Shown: in pieces, positions 20,056 through 28,829 of the stretch | How positions within the stretch are numbered: position 1 is the first letter of the stretch | How the letters are laid out: the number at the start of each line of letters is the position of its first letter | DNA from: Metallosphaera tengchongensis | GTDB taxonomy: Archaea; Thermoproteota; Thermoprotei_A; Sulfolobales; Sulfolobaceae | Assembly (NCBI RefSeq): GCF_013343295.1 | Contig: NZ_CP049074.1 | Span: 1,531,501-1,595,500 of the forward strand | Direction of reading: 5' to 3' | DNA: 64,000 nucleotides | The notes under the pieces: model-generated | What the model was told of the DNA's origin: nothing | What the model saw: only the letters and a program-made list of their open reading frames with translations | The model's database searches: none | Program-made: the position numbers and the translations under genes

Positions 20056-20108
20056 TCCTAAACTTTATTAATGTTTAGTAAGGTTCCTAAACTTTATTAA
20101 TGTTTAGT
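20056..20108 (+). promoter_or_regulatory. Tandem palindromic operator overlapping the PIN-operon promoter
   Basis: An identical 24-bp sequence occurs twice, at 20056-20079 and 20085-20108, with 29 bp from repeat to repeat. Each copy is a palindrome of the form CTAAAC-TTTATTAAT-GTTTAG. The second copy contains the TATA element (TTTATTAA, about 20094-20100), centred 27 bp before ATG 20125. A repressor bound here would block transcription factor access, the layout of an autoregulated toxin-antitoxin or defence operon. Confidence 0.7.
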
Positions 20109-20124
20109 GCGATATTATTTTAAA

Positions 20125-20835
20125 ATGACGTTATCACTGGAACTTAAGGATGCTATTGGAGAAGTTTACTCGCTGACCGCTACTGAAAAACAGTCGAGAC
20201 TGATTGGGGTTCCATACAACTACCATACTGAAAGGATAGATGAGCACGTAGAGAGACTACTTAACGATGAAGAGTTCGAGAAGGATATATTAAGGGTCAT
20301 GGCCGGTCTCTTCAACTTTTTATCGTCACATGATATTGGCGATTTAGCTAATTTACAGAGCTTCCTGGAAGAGAAATACTCGCAAAAGTTGGAACAGCTT
20401 AACAGGCTCCACAAGTTACTAGAAAGACTTCCTGCTAAGGAATACAAAGAATACTGGTTAAAAAAATATTATGAGGTACTTCAAAAACTCGTAAATGTAG
20501 AGGGAGAGTTCCTAAAGACCGTTGAACAGAGGGAAGGAACGAACACTCTAATGGAGTTTTACTATAAAGTCTTCATTGGGATATTGACCGAGCTAATACA
20601 GAGTATTAGACACCACGAGGCTGGGGAAGTAAAGGCAAAAGACGACGTAAAGCTCCGAGCATTAGTGTCTAGAGCTAACATTCTTCTCTTGACTCTCTCT
20701 TATCCAATACTTGCATATTTGCAGGGGGAAAAAGTAGATTATGAGATCCTTACGTACTTAATAGTAACCTTTGCGAAGCCTTCTGCGTTAAAGGACAAGT
20801 ATAGTATACTAATCGGTGAGGCAATTTTTGGATGA
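20125..20835 (+). CDS. Hypothetical helical protein, partner of the PIN-domain gene
   Basis: The protein has 236 residues from ATG 20125 (MTLSLELKDAIGEVYSL). The GTG at 20107 is rejected because it lies inside the operator repeat. It is almost wholly helical, with HVERLLNDEEFEKDILRVM near residue 40 and a Tyr/Lys-rich coiled stretch (KEYKEYWLKKYYEVLQKLV) near residue 110. I recognise no family. It overlaps the PIN gene by 20 bp and shares its promoter, so it is probably a partner, perhaps an antitoxin or regulator. This is inference from arrangement alone. The pair is more AT-rich than its neighbours, suggesting acquisition. Confidence 0.65.
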   Translation: MTLSLELKDAIGEVYSLTATEKQSRLIGVPYNYHTERIDEHVERLLNDEEFEKDILRVMAGLFNFLSSHDIGDLANLQSFLEEKYSQKLEQLNRLHKLLERLPAKEYKEYWLKKYYEVLQKLVNVEGEFLKTVEQREGTNTLMEFYYKVFIGILTELIQSIRHHEAGEVKAKDDVKLRALVSRANILLLTLSYPILAYLQGEKVDYEILTYLIVTFAKPSALKDKYSILIGEAIFG

Positions 20836-21688
20836 ATGTTATGTATTGGACACCAATGTACTTCTTGATTACTTATTTGACTACATAGATAAAAATAAGC
20901 ATTTACAAGCCCGGGAACTAGTTAAAACCTTAAAGAAAACCGCATCTAGTATTTACATCCCTAATGGCGTAGAATTCGAAGTACTCAAGGTAATAGCTGA
21001 ATCCTTTATGATATTGAGAGATTTAATTATATTAGAAATGCGGAAAAATGACTGGGATAACCTTTCTGTAAAGGATCGTCTGAACATTTTGGATAGGACT
21101 AGAAATGACTTCGACCAGTTATTTGATGACATTCGAAAAAAGTTCTATCCGAACACTTCTAAAGGTATCAGATTATCTATAGCAAAGAGGGTTTTCTCTA
21201 CCCTTGCTAGTCAACTTATAGATAAAAGGCTTTCCGAAATTAGAGACGATATACTTACAGAAAATAAGATAAAGGATCAGGAAGAATATTTAACTGAGAA
21301 AATATCGAAGAAATTTTCGACATTTCCTCCTTCAGTAACCATTACTAATTCTTTTGAGGAATACCTTAAGCATACAATATTTATGCGTGAGTTTGGAAAA
21401 GTAAAAAATGTTGGTCTTGGTGACCTGGTAATCTTTTATGAAATCCTTTTAGCTGTAAAAGGAAGGGTTTGTGAAACTCTTATCATTATAAGTAACGATT
21501 ACGATTTAATTACAATAAGGGAATCTCTTATAAAGAACCTAAACGATTTCATGAACTCCAGCAATAACAAAGAGCACAAGAAGTATGCTAGAGAGATAAG
21601 AGATTTGATCAGTTCTAACGTGAAAGTTGAAAAGGTGAACGAAGTAATAAACAAGATAAAGAGTAGCCATAATCAACAATTTCCGTGA
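20816..21688 (+). CDS. PIN-like domain protein (putative ribonuclease)
   Basis: The N terminus reads CYVLDTNVLLDYLFDY, with Asp12 and Asn14 in the first acidic motif of PIN nucleases. A later acidic pair occurs in SNDYDLITI near residue 227, and GLGDLVIFYEI near 200 is the expected central acidic helix. At 290 residues it is about twice the length of a VapC toxin. An inserted helical region (about residues 60-185) lies between the motifs, so this is not ordinary VapC. The start is GTG 20816, inside the end of the upstream gene. The last codons fall inside a structured repeat shared with two other loci (21662-21944). Target RNA is unknown. Confidence 0.75.
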   Translation: MRQFLDECYVLDTNVLLDYLFDYIDKNKHLQARELVKTLKKTASSIYIPNGVEFEVLKVIAESFMILRDLIILEMRKNDWDNLSVKDRLNILDRTRNDFDQLFDDIRKKFYPNTSKGIRLSIAKRVFSTLASQLIDKRLSEIRDDILTENKIKDQEEYLTEKISKKFSTFPPSVTITNSFEEYLKHTIFMREFGKVKNVGLGDLVIFYEILLAVKGRVCETLIIISNDYDLITIRESLIKNLNDFMNSSNNKEHKKYAREIRDLISSNVKVEKVNEVINKIKSSHNQQFP

Positions 21689-21944
21689 GACCATTATGAA
21701 TGTATAATCTTGGTCACTGAGGACTTTATATACAGCAAAAGGGTCTTGCCTCAGGTGTGAGTCTGTACCCCTAAAGGCTGGTAAGACATATGGACAGTCC
21801 AAGATGTGCGTTCCCCCATCGTCTAGGGGGCTGGGGACACCGCTAATGGGGTGGAGGAGGATGAAAGCGGGGAATCCGCTTGACCCACGTGAAGCCCTAA
21901 GGTTGAGCGTTGGGCTCAAAATATTATGAAATCCGATGAAAACC
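21662..21944 (+). repeat. Structured repeat, copy 2 (possible ncRNA downstream of the PIN gene)
   Basis: The best preserved of three copies. It begins AGCCATAATCAACAATTTCC, overlapping the last nine codons of the PIN gene. It has a TATA-like ACTTTATATAC at about 21723-21733, then a GC-rich structured core: GTCTTGCC pairs with GGTAAGAC, CCTAAAGG is a hairpin, GGACAGTCC is a hairpin, and TTCCCC pairs with GGGGA. It ends GAAATCCGATGAAAACC before CTCTTTT. Transcription from the internal TATA would give an RNA of roughly 190 bases. The remaining gap to 22097 is AT-rich with nothing further seen. Confidence 0.6.
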
Positions 21945-22097
21945 TCTTTTGTATTTAGTTATACGCTATATAGTAACCTCGTATTGTCCAAAACTTATTG
22001 AAAACATTTAATTCCCATCTCCAAGGTTAATTCCCAAGGAAATAACGCAAAATTTAAGGAATGCAACAAGAGAAAATTCCAACGGCTCTAATTTACC

Positions 22098-22901
22098 TTA
22101 AGCTGAAAGGTTCTCTATGTCGAAGATCTCCGGTGGTTGTCTCTTATGTTGAGACCTTTTGACCATTTCCTTAATCCTTAAGACTAGGCTAAGGTCAACC
22201 TGTGTCTCCACAGCTATCTCTTCTTCCTTCTTTCCCTTTTCTAGGAGGTAAAGAACTGGGTCTGCCACCTCATAAGATACTCCCAACTCTCCCTCTGCGG
22301 TCTGCCCCTCCCAAAGGGCAGGAGAACTGGGCTTCTTAACTATACTTTCTGGGACTTTCAAGTACTCCCCTAGTTTCCTAACCTGGGTCTTGAAAAGGCC
22401 ACCAATGGGTAATACGTCAACCCCTCCATCACCGTATTTTGTGAAGTAGCCTAACATGAGCTCTGATTTATCCCCAGTGCCTATTACAAGGTAGTCAAGC
22501 TTCTGAGCCATAGCATAGAGCAGGATCATTCTAGTCCTGGCCTTAATGTTCCCCACTATCACCTTGTCCTTGGACTCAATTTTGTCTGAAAACTTGTCTA
22601 CAACATCGTCTATGGGAATAACCCTATGTTTTAACTCGCCCCCAAGTTTTTTAATAAGACCTAAGGCGTCCTCGACGTCGTCCTGGGGGGTTGAACTGGA
22701 GGGCATGACTAAGAAGTAGAAGTTCTGAGTTGCCATACTCAATAGGGTCGCGGTAACAGCGGAATCTATTCCTCCGCTGACCCCAACTATCCCACCTTTC
22801 TTCCCACTTTTATCTATGTACTCCCTTAGTCGGTTTACCAAAACTGATGTTACCCTGGCATAGTCCAACGAACCTAGACCATCTTTTATTAGTTTTTGCA
22901 T
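22098..22901 (-). CDS. nadE: NH3-dependent NAD+ synthetase
   Basis: The enzyme makes NAD from deamido-NAD, ATP and ammonia, the last step of NAD synthesis. The ATP-pyrophosphatase P-loop SGGIDS is at residues 42-47. DDVEDALGLIKKL, GTGDKSELMLGYFTKYGDGG and PSPALWEGQTAEGELG (starting PSSPALW) follow in the usual order. At 267 residues there is no glutaminase domain, so free ammonia is the nitrogen donor. The start is ATG 22901. It is transcribed toward the PIN operon and is not part of it. A PadR regulator lies just upstream on the same strand, with its own spacing of 72 bp. Confidence 0.93.
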   Translation of the reverse strand: MQKLIKDGLGSLDYARVTSVLVNRLREYIDKSGKKGGIVGVSGGIDSAVTATLLSMATQNFYFLVMPSSSTPQDDVEDALGLIKKLGGELKHRVIPIDDVVDKFSDKIESKDKVIVGNIKARTRMILLYAMAQKLDYLVIGTGDKSELMLGYFTKYGDGGVDVLPIGGLFKTQVRKLGEYLKVPESIVKKPSSPALWEGQTAEGELGVSYEVADPVLYLLEKGKKEEEIAVETQVDLSLVLRIKEMVKRSQHKRQPPEIFDIENLSA

Positions 22902-22973
22902 AATTAATTACTAATTCCAAGGTTTAAATAGCTTCATTCGATCCAGGTCAATACCTGACCATAGAATCTCTAA

Positions 22974-23312
22974 CTATTTTGGAGGAGAGGAATAATAACT
23001 AATAATCTCGTGGATTATTTCTTCGACGTTTTGCAAGATAGATACGTGGTTCCTCATGAATTTTTTCCCTCCCTCTGTTACTGTATACATTGTCTTTCCG
23101 TCTCTCTCGTAGGAGGTAAGAAGCCCGTTCTTGACCATCCTTTTTAAGGTGGTATACATCACACCGTGCGGTATTTTCTTTTTATGTAATTCCTCTATCT
23201 TTAATTTAAGCTGGTATCCGTACATATCCCCATATCTGCAAAGTAGATAAATGACAATGACTTGTAACAGTCCCCTTATGATCATCATTTTGGGGGTCTC
23301 TCTGTAGGCCAA
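22974..23312 (-). CDS. PadR-family transcriptional regulator
   Basis: The protein has 112 residues and a winged helix-turn-helix. It shows the PadR pattern YGYQLKLKIEELHKKKIPHG (residues 32-51), then VMYTTLKRMVKNGLLTSYE and KTMYTVTEGGKKFM. A short C-terminal dimerisation helix follows. PadR proteins repress genes and often respond to small molecules. The start is TTG 23312 or ATG 23288. The target genes cannot be read from the sequence. nadE, 72 bp downstream, is the nearest candidate but would be an unusual one. Confidence 0.82.
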   Translation of the reverse strand: MAYRETPKMMIIRGLLQVIVIYLLCRYGDMYGYQLKLKIEELHKKKIPHGVMYTTLKRMVKNGLLTSYERDGKTMYTVTEGGKKFMRNHVSILQNVEEIIHEIISYYSSPPK

Positions 23313-23785
23313 CCCAATCCCTCCCTATTATTCATTATTATAATATTAAAGACTTGGTACATTGACAAGTTAATTGGTTATATAAGGAATTATTTTCATT
23401 TATTTATTACTTGATTTTTAATTTAAACTAAAATTCATAAGAAAAATCTTTATTTAACCTTTTGTGGATCCTACAACGTAGGTCTGATGAATACCTGAGC
23501 TTCTCTACCCTAAGGGCGAGGGATTTACTGAGGTAGATGGCTACTCTCCCTCGTGGACGGTGCTCTGTTTGAGGAGGAAAGGGGAGGAGACGATCCCTAC
23601 ATAACCTCTTAAACAGGACTTTATCGTATTGCATCAACAAGGCAGATCCCTTTTCCTAACTTCAAGGAGATCCGCCGTTTGGAAACCCATGCCTCAATAT
23701 GGAGAGATGAGTCTTACGACTGTAGGTTGACCCATAAAGTGTATTTTCATGTAAACATAAAACCGTCTTAAAATTAACCTAAAAC
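23313..23785. other. Intergenic stretch without a credible gene
   Basis: The left half (23330-23450) is very AT-rich and probably holds the PadR promoter. At 23500-23535 there is a weak, degenerate terminal-hairpin-like sequence (CTCTACCCTAAGGGCGAGGG). The region 23570-23760 shows nothing I can name. The AT-rich sequence before 23786 is the HIT-gene promoter. Confidence 0.5.
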
Positions 23786-24223
23786 ATGTGTCTCTTCTGT
23801 AACATCGTCTCAGGGATGGAGCAAGGGTACTTCGTCTACAGGGATGAGGACGTTTCGGCAATTCTAGATAAGTACCCTTCAGCGCCGGGACATACATTGG
23901 TAATACCAAACAGGCACTATCAGAACATCTTAGTCACGGACCCTACATTAGCTTGCAAACTGACGAGCAAAACCATATTCATAGCTAAGGCCATAACGGA
24001 GGCCCTCAACGCTACTGGAGTCAGGATACTGAGCAATGTGGGGACCACTTCAGGTCAAGTAATATTTCACACTCATATTCATATTATTCCTAGTTGGGAA
24101 AAAATTCCAGAGGTATTCTCCAACTTTGAGCCAAGGAGAGTCCAAGAACAGTCATACTATATTTCGTTGCAAAAAGTTATAAGCCAATATATCAAAAGTA
24201 GCATGGAGAAAGAAATTAATTAA
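23786..24223 (+). CDS. HIT-family nucleotide hydrolase/transferase
   Basis: The catalytic triad motif HTHIHIIP has His95, His97 and His99, the HxHxH signature. The N terminus CLFCNIVSG and DKYPSAPGHTLVIPNRHYQN are typical of the Hint/Fhit group. These enzymes hydrolyse nucleotide phosphoramidates or dinucleoside polyphosphates. Length is 145 residues. Cys2 and Cys5 could bind zinc together with a histidine, as in some HIT proteins. The next gene begins 1 bp after the stop, so the two form an operon. Confidence 0.9.
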   Translation: MCLFCNIVSGMEQGYFVYRDEDVSAILDKYPSAPGHTLVIPNRHYQNILVTDPTLACKLTSKTIFIAKAITEALNATGVRILSNVGTTSGQVIFHTHIHIIPSWEKIPEVFSNFEPRRVQEQSYYISLQKVISQYIKSSMEKEIN

Positions 24224-24224
24224 G

Positions 24225-27203
24225 GTGAATCGATTGGGGATTAAGGAAGAGCTAGAAGCTCGTTTTGGGGACAACTTCTCTGACTCATTGGTTGAACGCT
24301 TATCCCATACAGCTGATATGGGCTTCGTACCCCAACTAGTTTGGACCGGGATAAAAATCAATATAGTCCCAGATTACGTGGTGTATCCTAGGAACGTTGA
24401 AGATCTAATTGACCTCATTAAGATATCGGCCAGGCACAAGGTGCCCATTACTCCTTACGGAAGGGGCACAAACAGGTACGGTAACGCCATCCCCGCAGAT
24501 GGTGGGATCCTGGTTGATCTATCCAAGATGGATAAGATCCAAATAGACGACGTAAACAAATTAGCTATCGCTGAGGCCGGTGCTACGTGGAAACTAATTG
24601 ATATAGCAGCCCAAAGTAGAGGTCTCCAACTTAGAACTTTTCCTTCCTCCTACGATTCCACCATAGGTGGAGGAGTCGCGGGGGACGCCCTGGGTGTCGG
24701 ATCCTATCAGTATGGCTTCATTTGCGACAACGTGGCCTTCGTTGAGATGGTCAACCCTAAGGGAGAGTTAGTCAGGTTAGAGGGTAAGGACCTGGCTTTA
24801 GTTTGCGGTGCAGAGGGGACAACGGGGTTGATTTACAGGGTGGGAATGAGACTGAGACCTTTCTCTCCCACTGAGTCTTTGGTACTTTCTTACGATAGCT
24901 TCGAGCAGGCTTACAGGGGAATAGGAGAGTTCTACAGGGAGTCCATCCCTGCTTGGCACGTCCAGGTTAGAGGTCCTGCAATCTCAACTTACATTGCTGA
25001 GAACTTCAAGGCTTCCTTAGCACCTGATAAGTGGAATATGGTGGTTCTGTACCCATCAAACGTATCCAGCATTGTTGAGCCTAAGCTCTACAGGGTAGCA
25101 CAGGCCACTGGAGCCAAGACCTTTGAGGGGGAGTGGACAGGTTGGTGGTCCTTCAATCACGGTGTGAATGCTGCCCTGAGGACTAAGGGGCTCTTAATTC
25201 ATCAACACGGACTTATACATTATACTAAAATAACAGATCTCATTAAAGGACTTCAGGAGAACTTAGGTAAACTAGGGGACTTGGCCCCTGACGGTGGTTT
25301 CGATCTTGACATAGACCTGGAGAGGAGGGAAGTCCTCCTTGTGAATTCCTTCACTCAGGTGTCTCTGCTCCCAGTGGACAAGAAAATACTTTTCGAACTG
25401 GCCAAGAACACGCTGATGATGGAGCAATACATCAAGCTGGGAGGTTCAATGCTTTCAATAGGGATCTTCGTACACAAATACGCTAAGAACAGGCTTACCA
25501 CCATGGGTAAGGTATTCCAGGAAATGGGTGTCGACAGATACGAGGCCATGAGGAAGTACAAGGAGGAGCTGGATCCTGAGGAACTGGTCAATCCTGGAAA
25601 GGTTTTCGAGCCAAAGAAGAGGGCATTGGAGGTATTAGATATAGTGAGGAAGCAGAACGATGCCCTGAGGTATAGGTTCGGTATAGGCTTCGCCAAGAGG
25701 GTAGTGCCTGGAGGAGAGGTGGACGGGTATAAGGTTACTAAGAAATATCTCGACATCTTTGTCGACTACTCCATAAAGTGCATAGATTGCGCCATGTGCG
25801 TGACAGTGTGCCCCCAGTATAAGCTAATCCCTCAGTGGCCATACGCTCCAAAGGGGATGTTTGACTTCACCAAAGGTCTGATTTCGATGTACGAGCTTAC
25901 AGGAAAGATCGACGTACCTGACAGTGCCATAGCTGAGATATCTGGTTGCCATAAGTGTGGGCTATGCGATGGTGTCTGCCCAGCTAGGATTCCAATATCA
26001 TCATTATTGATAAAACTGAGCTCCATGGTTGCCAGGAAGATACCTGAAGAGACTACCCCTGAGATACCTATCCCAGAGAAGTACAAGGACGTCATATCTG
26101 AGGATAGCGACATAGGAATCTGGTTTGGAAAATACTTGGCAGAGAACCCATCCACTATGTTCGCTACTTTGGAGGTCTTGAAAAAACTAGGGTTGAAGGT
26201 GAAGATTTATGGTACGTCGATGGATAGCGGGTTTAACGACTACATCAGCGGAAGCGGTAACGAGTTCATCGAGAAGATTAGGAAGAACTCCGAGAAGGTT
26301 AACGTGGTCGAGTTGATTACTGTCTCACCTGAGGACTACAAGACCTTTACAGAGGGCTATCAAGAGTACTCAAGGCTAGGAGGGAGGGCAAGCTCTTTTG
26401 AGGTAGTTCCCTTAGACCTTAGACTTCTCAAGTCGATTCAGATAGAGGGCAACGAAGAGATAAACCTTCACATTGCCTGTTTCTCCAACGCGTACTCCGA
26501 CGAGGTTGTGAAGCGACTTAGAGAAAAGGGGTTTAAGGTCAAGAAAGTGGAGGGGTGTTCTGGAGCCACTTTGGAGAGGAACGTCGGTAAGAGGGCTGAC
26601 ATGATGGCGAAAGCTCTAGGTGAGAGGTATGGCAACCTCGTTACTCTGTGCCCATTGGCAGCGGTTAAGTTCAGAAGTGTAGGGGTGAACGCTAAAACCC
26701 TTGTAGAATATATAGCGGAAAAGGTTGGGGCTTCAGTCAAGATTGAACAGAAAGCGCTAAAAATAGCAGATTCTGATAGGGCTACGTTGAGCAACGCCAT
26801 AGTCCAGTCCATAACTGACAGCTTAAAGAAGAGATCATCACTGATTGCTGATACGGTGTCCTTCATGTCTTCGGGATTGGACGAGTTTAAGAAGATTATA
26901 GAGCCCATAATAACTGAAGCGATGGATGAAGCTAGCGTCTCTGTGAAAAATACGTTAAACTCATTGGTGTCCAACAGAATAACTAGTAGCGATGCATCAG
27001 AGAGGGCACTTGTCCTTAATGCCTACTATAAGGAACTTAATGCAGTAATCATGTCAATGACTTTTGACTCCATTGTGTCCGTCATTATACCTGAAGTTAA
27101 GTCTAAGGCGACAGACGAGTTCTCTGAAAGGGACCTAGGAATAGTCCTCCTAGACCTCATCAGGGAAAAGATAGATAGATTTAGACTGAACGTTACGACC
27201 TAA
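24225..27203 (+). CDS. FAD/4Fe-4S oxidoreductase (D-lactate/glycolate dehydrogenase type)
   Basis: The 992-residue protein joins a PCMH-type FAD domain (PYGRGTNRYGNAIPADGG near residue 82; GGGVAGDALGVGSYQYG near 146) and its C-terminal oxidase domain to a ferredoxin-like module. The module has two 4Fe-4S motifs, CIDCAMCVTVCP from about residue 519 and CHKCGLCDGVCP from about 575. One CCG-like segment follows (HIACFSNAY, EGCSGATLERN, TLCPLAAVKF). The last 140 residues are an extra helical tail with no recognised role. Family members oxidise 2-hydroxyacids and feed electrons to the quinone pool. The substrate is not identifiable. The start is GTG 24225, 1 bp after the HIT stop. Confidence 0.85.
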   Translation: MNRLGIKEELEARFGDNFSDSLVERLSHTADMGFVPQLVWTGIKINIVPDYVVYPRNVEDLIDLIKISARHKVPITPYGRGTNRYGNAIPADGGILVDLSKMDKIQIDDVNKLAIAEAGATWKLIDIAAQSRGLQLRTFPSSYDSTIGGGVAGDALGVGSYQYGFICDNVAFVEMVNPKGELVRLEGKDLALVCGAEGTTGLIYRVGMRLRPFSPTESLVLSYDSFEQAYRGIGEFYRESIPAWHVQVRGPAISTYIAENFKASLAPDKWNMVVLYPSNVSSIVEPKLYRVAQATGAKTFEGEWTGWWSFNHGVNAALRTKGLLIHQHGLIHYTKITDLIKGLQENLGKLGDLAPDGGFDLDIDLERREVLLVNSFTQVSLLPVDKKILFELAKNTLMMEQYIKLGGSMLSIGIFVHKYAKNRLTTMGKVFQEMGVDRYEAMRKYKEELDPEELVNPGKVFEPKKRALEVLDIVRKQNDALRYRFGIGFAKRVVPGGEVDGYKVTKKYLDIFVDYSIKCIDCAMCVTVCPQYKLIPQWPYAPKGMFDFTKGLISMYELTGKIDVPDSAIAEISGCHKCGLCDGVCPARIPISSLLIKLSSMVARKIPEETTPEIPIPEKYKDVISEDSDIGIWFGKYLAENPSTMFATLEVLKKLGLKVKIYGTSMDSGFNDYISGSGNEFIEKIRKNSEKVNVVELITVSPEDYKTFTEGYQEYSRLGGRASSFEVVPLDLRLLKSIQIEGNEEINLHIACFSNAYSDEVVKRLREKGFKVKKVEGCSGATLERNVGKRADMMAKALGERYGNLVTLCPLAAVKFRSVGVNAKTLVEYIAEKVGASVKIEQKALKIADSDRATLSNAIVQSITDSLKKRSSLIADTVSFMSSGLDEFKKIIEPIITEAMDEASVSVKNTLNSLVSNRITSSDASERALVLNAYYKELNAVIMSMTFDSIVSVIIPEVKSKATDEFSERDLGIVLLDLIREKIDRFRLNVTT

Positions 27204-27347
27204 GGGGATTTTTTAACCATATCTTGAGAAATACGGTGGAGAACGAGACAACTCCCACGTAATACCCTTGCTTAAGTACGTCTCAAGTGCTGTTAAGAGG
27301 GGGTTCTAATCCCTTAAACTTAAGATTTACCCCTTGTCCTTTTTAAC

Positions 27348-28829
27348 ATGCTATTTGAGGTAACTCCTAGACCAAGATATATAGAGGTAGAGGCCTGGGG
27401 AAGAGAGGGTACTGTTACCTTTCCCACTTATGTCCCTGGATCTTACGTAGTAAGGGAGCTAGAAAGAAACATCGTTAAAATAGATGGGTTTAGGGTCTCC
27501 AAAAATCGTTTTTATGTTAGAGAGAACTTTAAGTACACATTGTACGCCAACAGTAAGGATCAGAGAGAAGCCATATCGACACATGATTACCTCTTCATCA
27601 ATCCTCCGGCAGTGTTCCCGTTCCAGGACAAGGATGAAAAGTATTGCATCAAACTCAAGGTGAGCTGGCCCGTTAAGACCACCCTCCGTGAGGAGAAAGA
27701 CATGTTTTGTGGCGATAGCTACCATGAGTTCGTGGATTCCCCAATTCAGGCCAGTCCAGCACTAAAGACTATCTCCATTGACGAGAGTCACGAGGTTTCC
27801 ACCGTTGATGACTTAGAGGTCGACAGGATAAGGGACGTAATTAAGGAGATAGATAAGGAGATGGGCTCCCCACAAAAATACGTTTTCTTTTTCAGGCGAT
27901 CCGATAGAAACTTTGGTGGAATAGAACATGCAGATTCCTCGGCCATTGTCGTCCCCTGGGACAAGAATGATATAGTCACCCTATTCGCCCACGAGTACTT
28001 TCACCGCTGGAACGTAAAGAGGTTTAGACCGAAGGATTTAGAACTAGACCTAGAAGTGGAAGCCTACTCGGATCTCCTGGGATTCGCTGAGGGGGTCACT
28101 GATTACGTAGCTGTTTTGAGCACATTGAGAGCTAGGGGGACCAAGGTCGAGGACATAGCAAACTACCTGGCTAACGCCATATCCAAGTTGACCTTCCCCG
28201 GGGCTAGAATGAGCCTTGCCGAATCTTCCAGGACGACGTGGATAAAGTACTACAAACAGGATGAGAACTTCCTCAACACCGGAATTTCATACTATGATGC
28301 TGGAATGCTTATGGGACTATATTTAGATGCGAAGCTAAGGGAGAGGGGAGCAAACATTTTTCATATCTTTAGGAACATACCTAACAGGTATACACTCAAT
28401 GATATTGACAGCTACCTGAGAAAAATGGGGATAGAAGTCTTCGAGGATATGATATACTCGCCAGCTTCAAATCTTCTAAATTATCTGAGGGAATTGATGG
28501 AGATAGAACTTATCGATGCTGGATCTCCGTATTTTGGTTTACTTATGGACGGAAGCAAAGTAACTTTCGTGGAGGATGGATCCCCTGCAGACATAGCAGG
28601 TCTGATACCACAGGACACCATCCTAGGTTTCGATGAGATTGCCAGAGCTGTACGTCCCAAACCCGTAGCGGAACTTACCATAAGCAGGGAGGGGAGGATA
28701 AAGAGGATAACAATAACCGCGGGGAAGAATCCAGGTCACAAGGTCAAGTTTAGGTTGAAGGGAAAAGTTGCTCAAGCAATAGCAAGCCTTGACGAGCTAA
28801 CCGGCATTTCGAACATAAATATAATCTAG
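27348..28829 (+). CDS. M61-family glycyl aminopeptidase with PDZ domain
   Basis: The zinc motif HEYFHRWNVKRFRP (histidines at about residues 215 and 219) is diagnostic of M61. The segment FGGIEHADSSAIVVPW just before it and the glutamate in FAEGVTDYVAVLS (third ligand region) also fit. An N-terminal beta-domain precedes it, and a PDZ-like module occupies about residues 400-480 (SKVTFVEDGSPADIAGLIPQ). Length is 493 residues, somewhat shorter than bacterial members. The protein is likely cytoplasmic, since no signal peptide is visible. The start is ATG 27348. It is not tightly linked to other genes. Confidence 0.88.
   Translation: MLFEVTPRPRYIEVEAWGREGTVTFPTYVPGSYVVRELERNIVKIDGFRVSKNRFYVRENFKYTLYANSKDQREAISTHDYLFINPPAVFPFQDKDEKYCIKLKVSWPVKTTLREEKDMFCGDSYHEFVDSPIQASPALKTISIDESHEVSTVDDLEVDRIRDVIKEIDKEMGSPQKYVFFFRRSDRNFGGIEHADSSAIVVPWDKNDIVTLFAHEYFHRWNVKRFRPKDLELDLEVEAYSDLLGFAEGVTDYVAVLSTLRARGTKVEDIANYLANAISKLTFPGARMSLAESSRTTWIKYYKQDENFLNTGISYYDAGMLMGLYLDAKLRERGANIFHIFRNIPNRYTLNDIDSYLRKMGIEVFEDMIYSPASNLLNYLRELMEIELIDAGSPYFGLLMDGSKVTFVEDGSPADIAGLIPQDTILGFDEIARAVRPKPVAELTISREGRIKRITITAGKNPGHKVKFRLKGKVAQAIASLDELTGISNINII

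Noticed and set aside
20056-20108. Possible CRISPR repeats
   Set aside because: Only two copies with a 5-bp gap between them, each palindromic and overlapping a TATA box. This is an operator, not an array. No other CRISPR-like array was seen in the window.
19418-21944. Integrative element attached at tRNA-Leu
   Set aside because: No second copy of the tRNA 3' end was found downstream, and no integrase gene is present.
23428-23640. 70-codon minus-strand open frame
   Set aside because: Arg/Leu-rich without pattern, overlaps a degenerate hairpin-like sequence, no promoter at the right distance.
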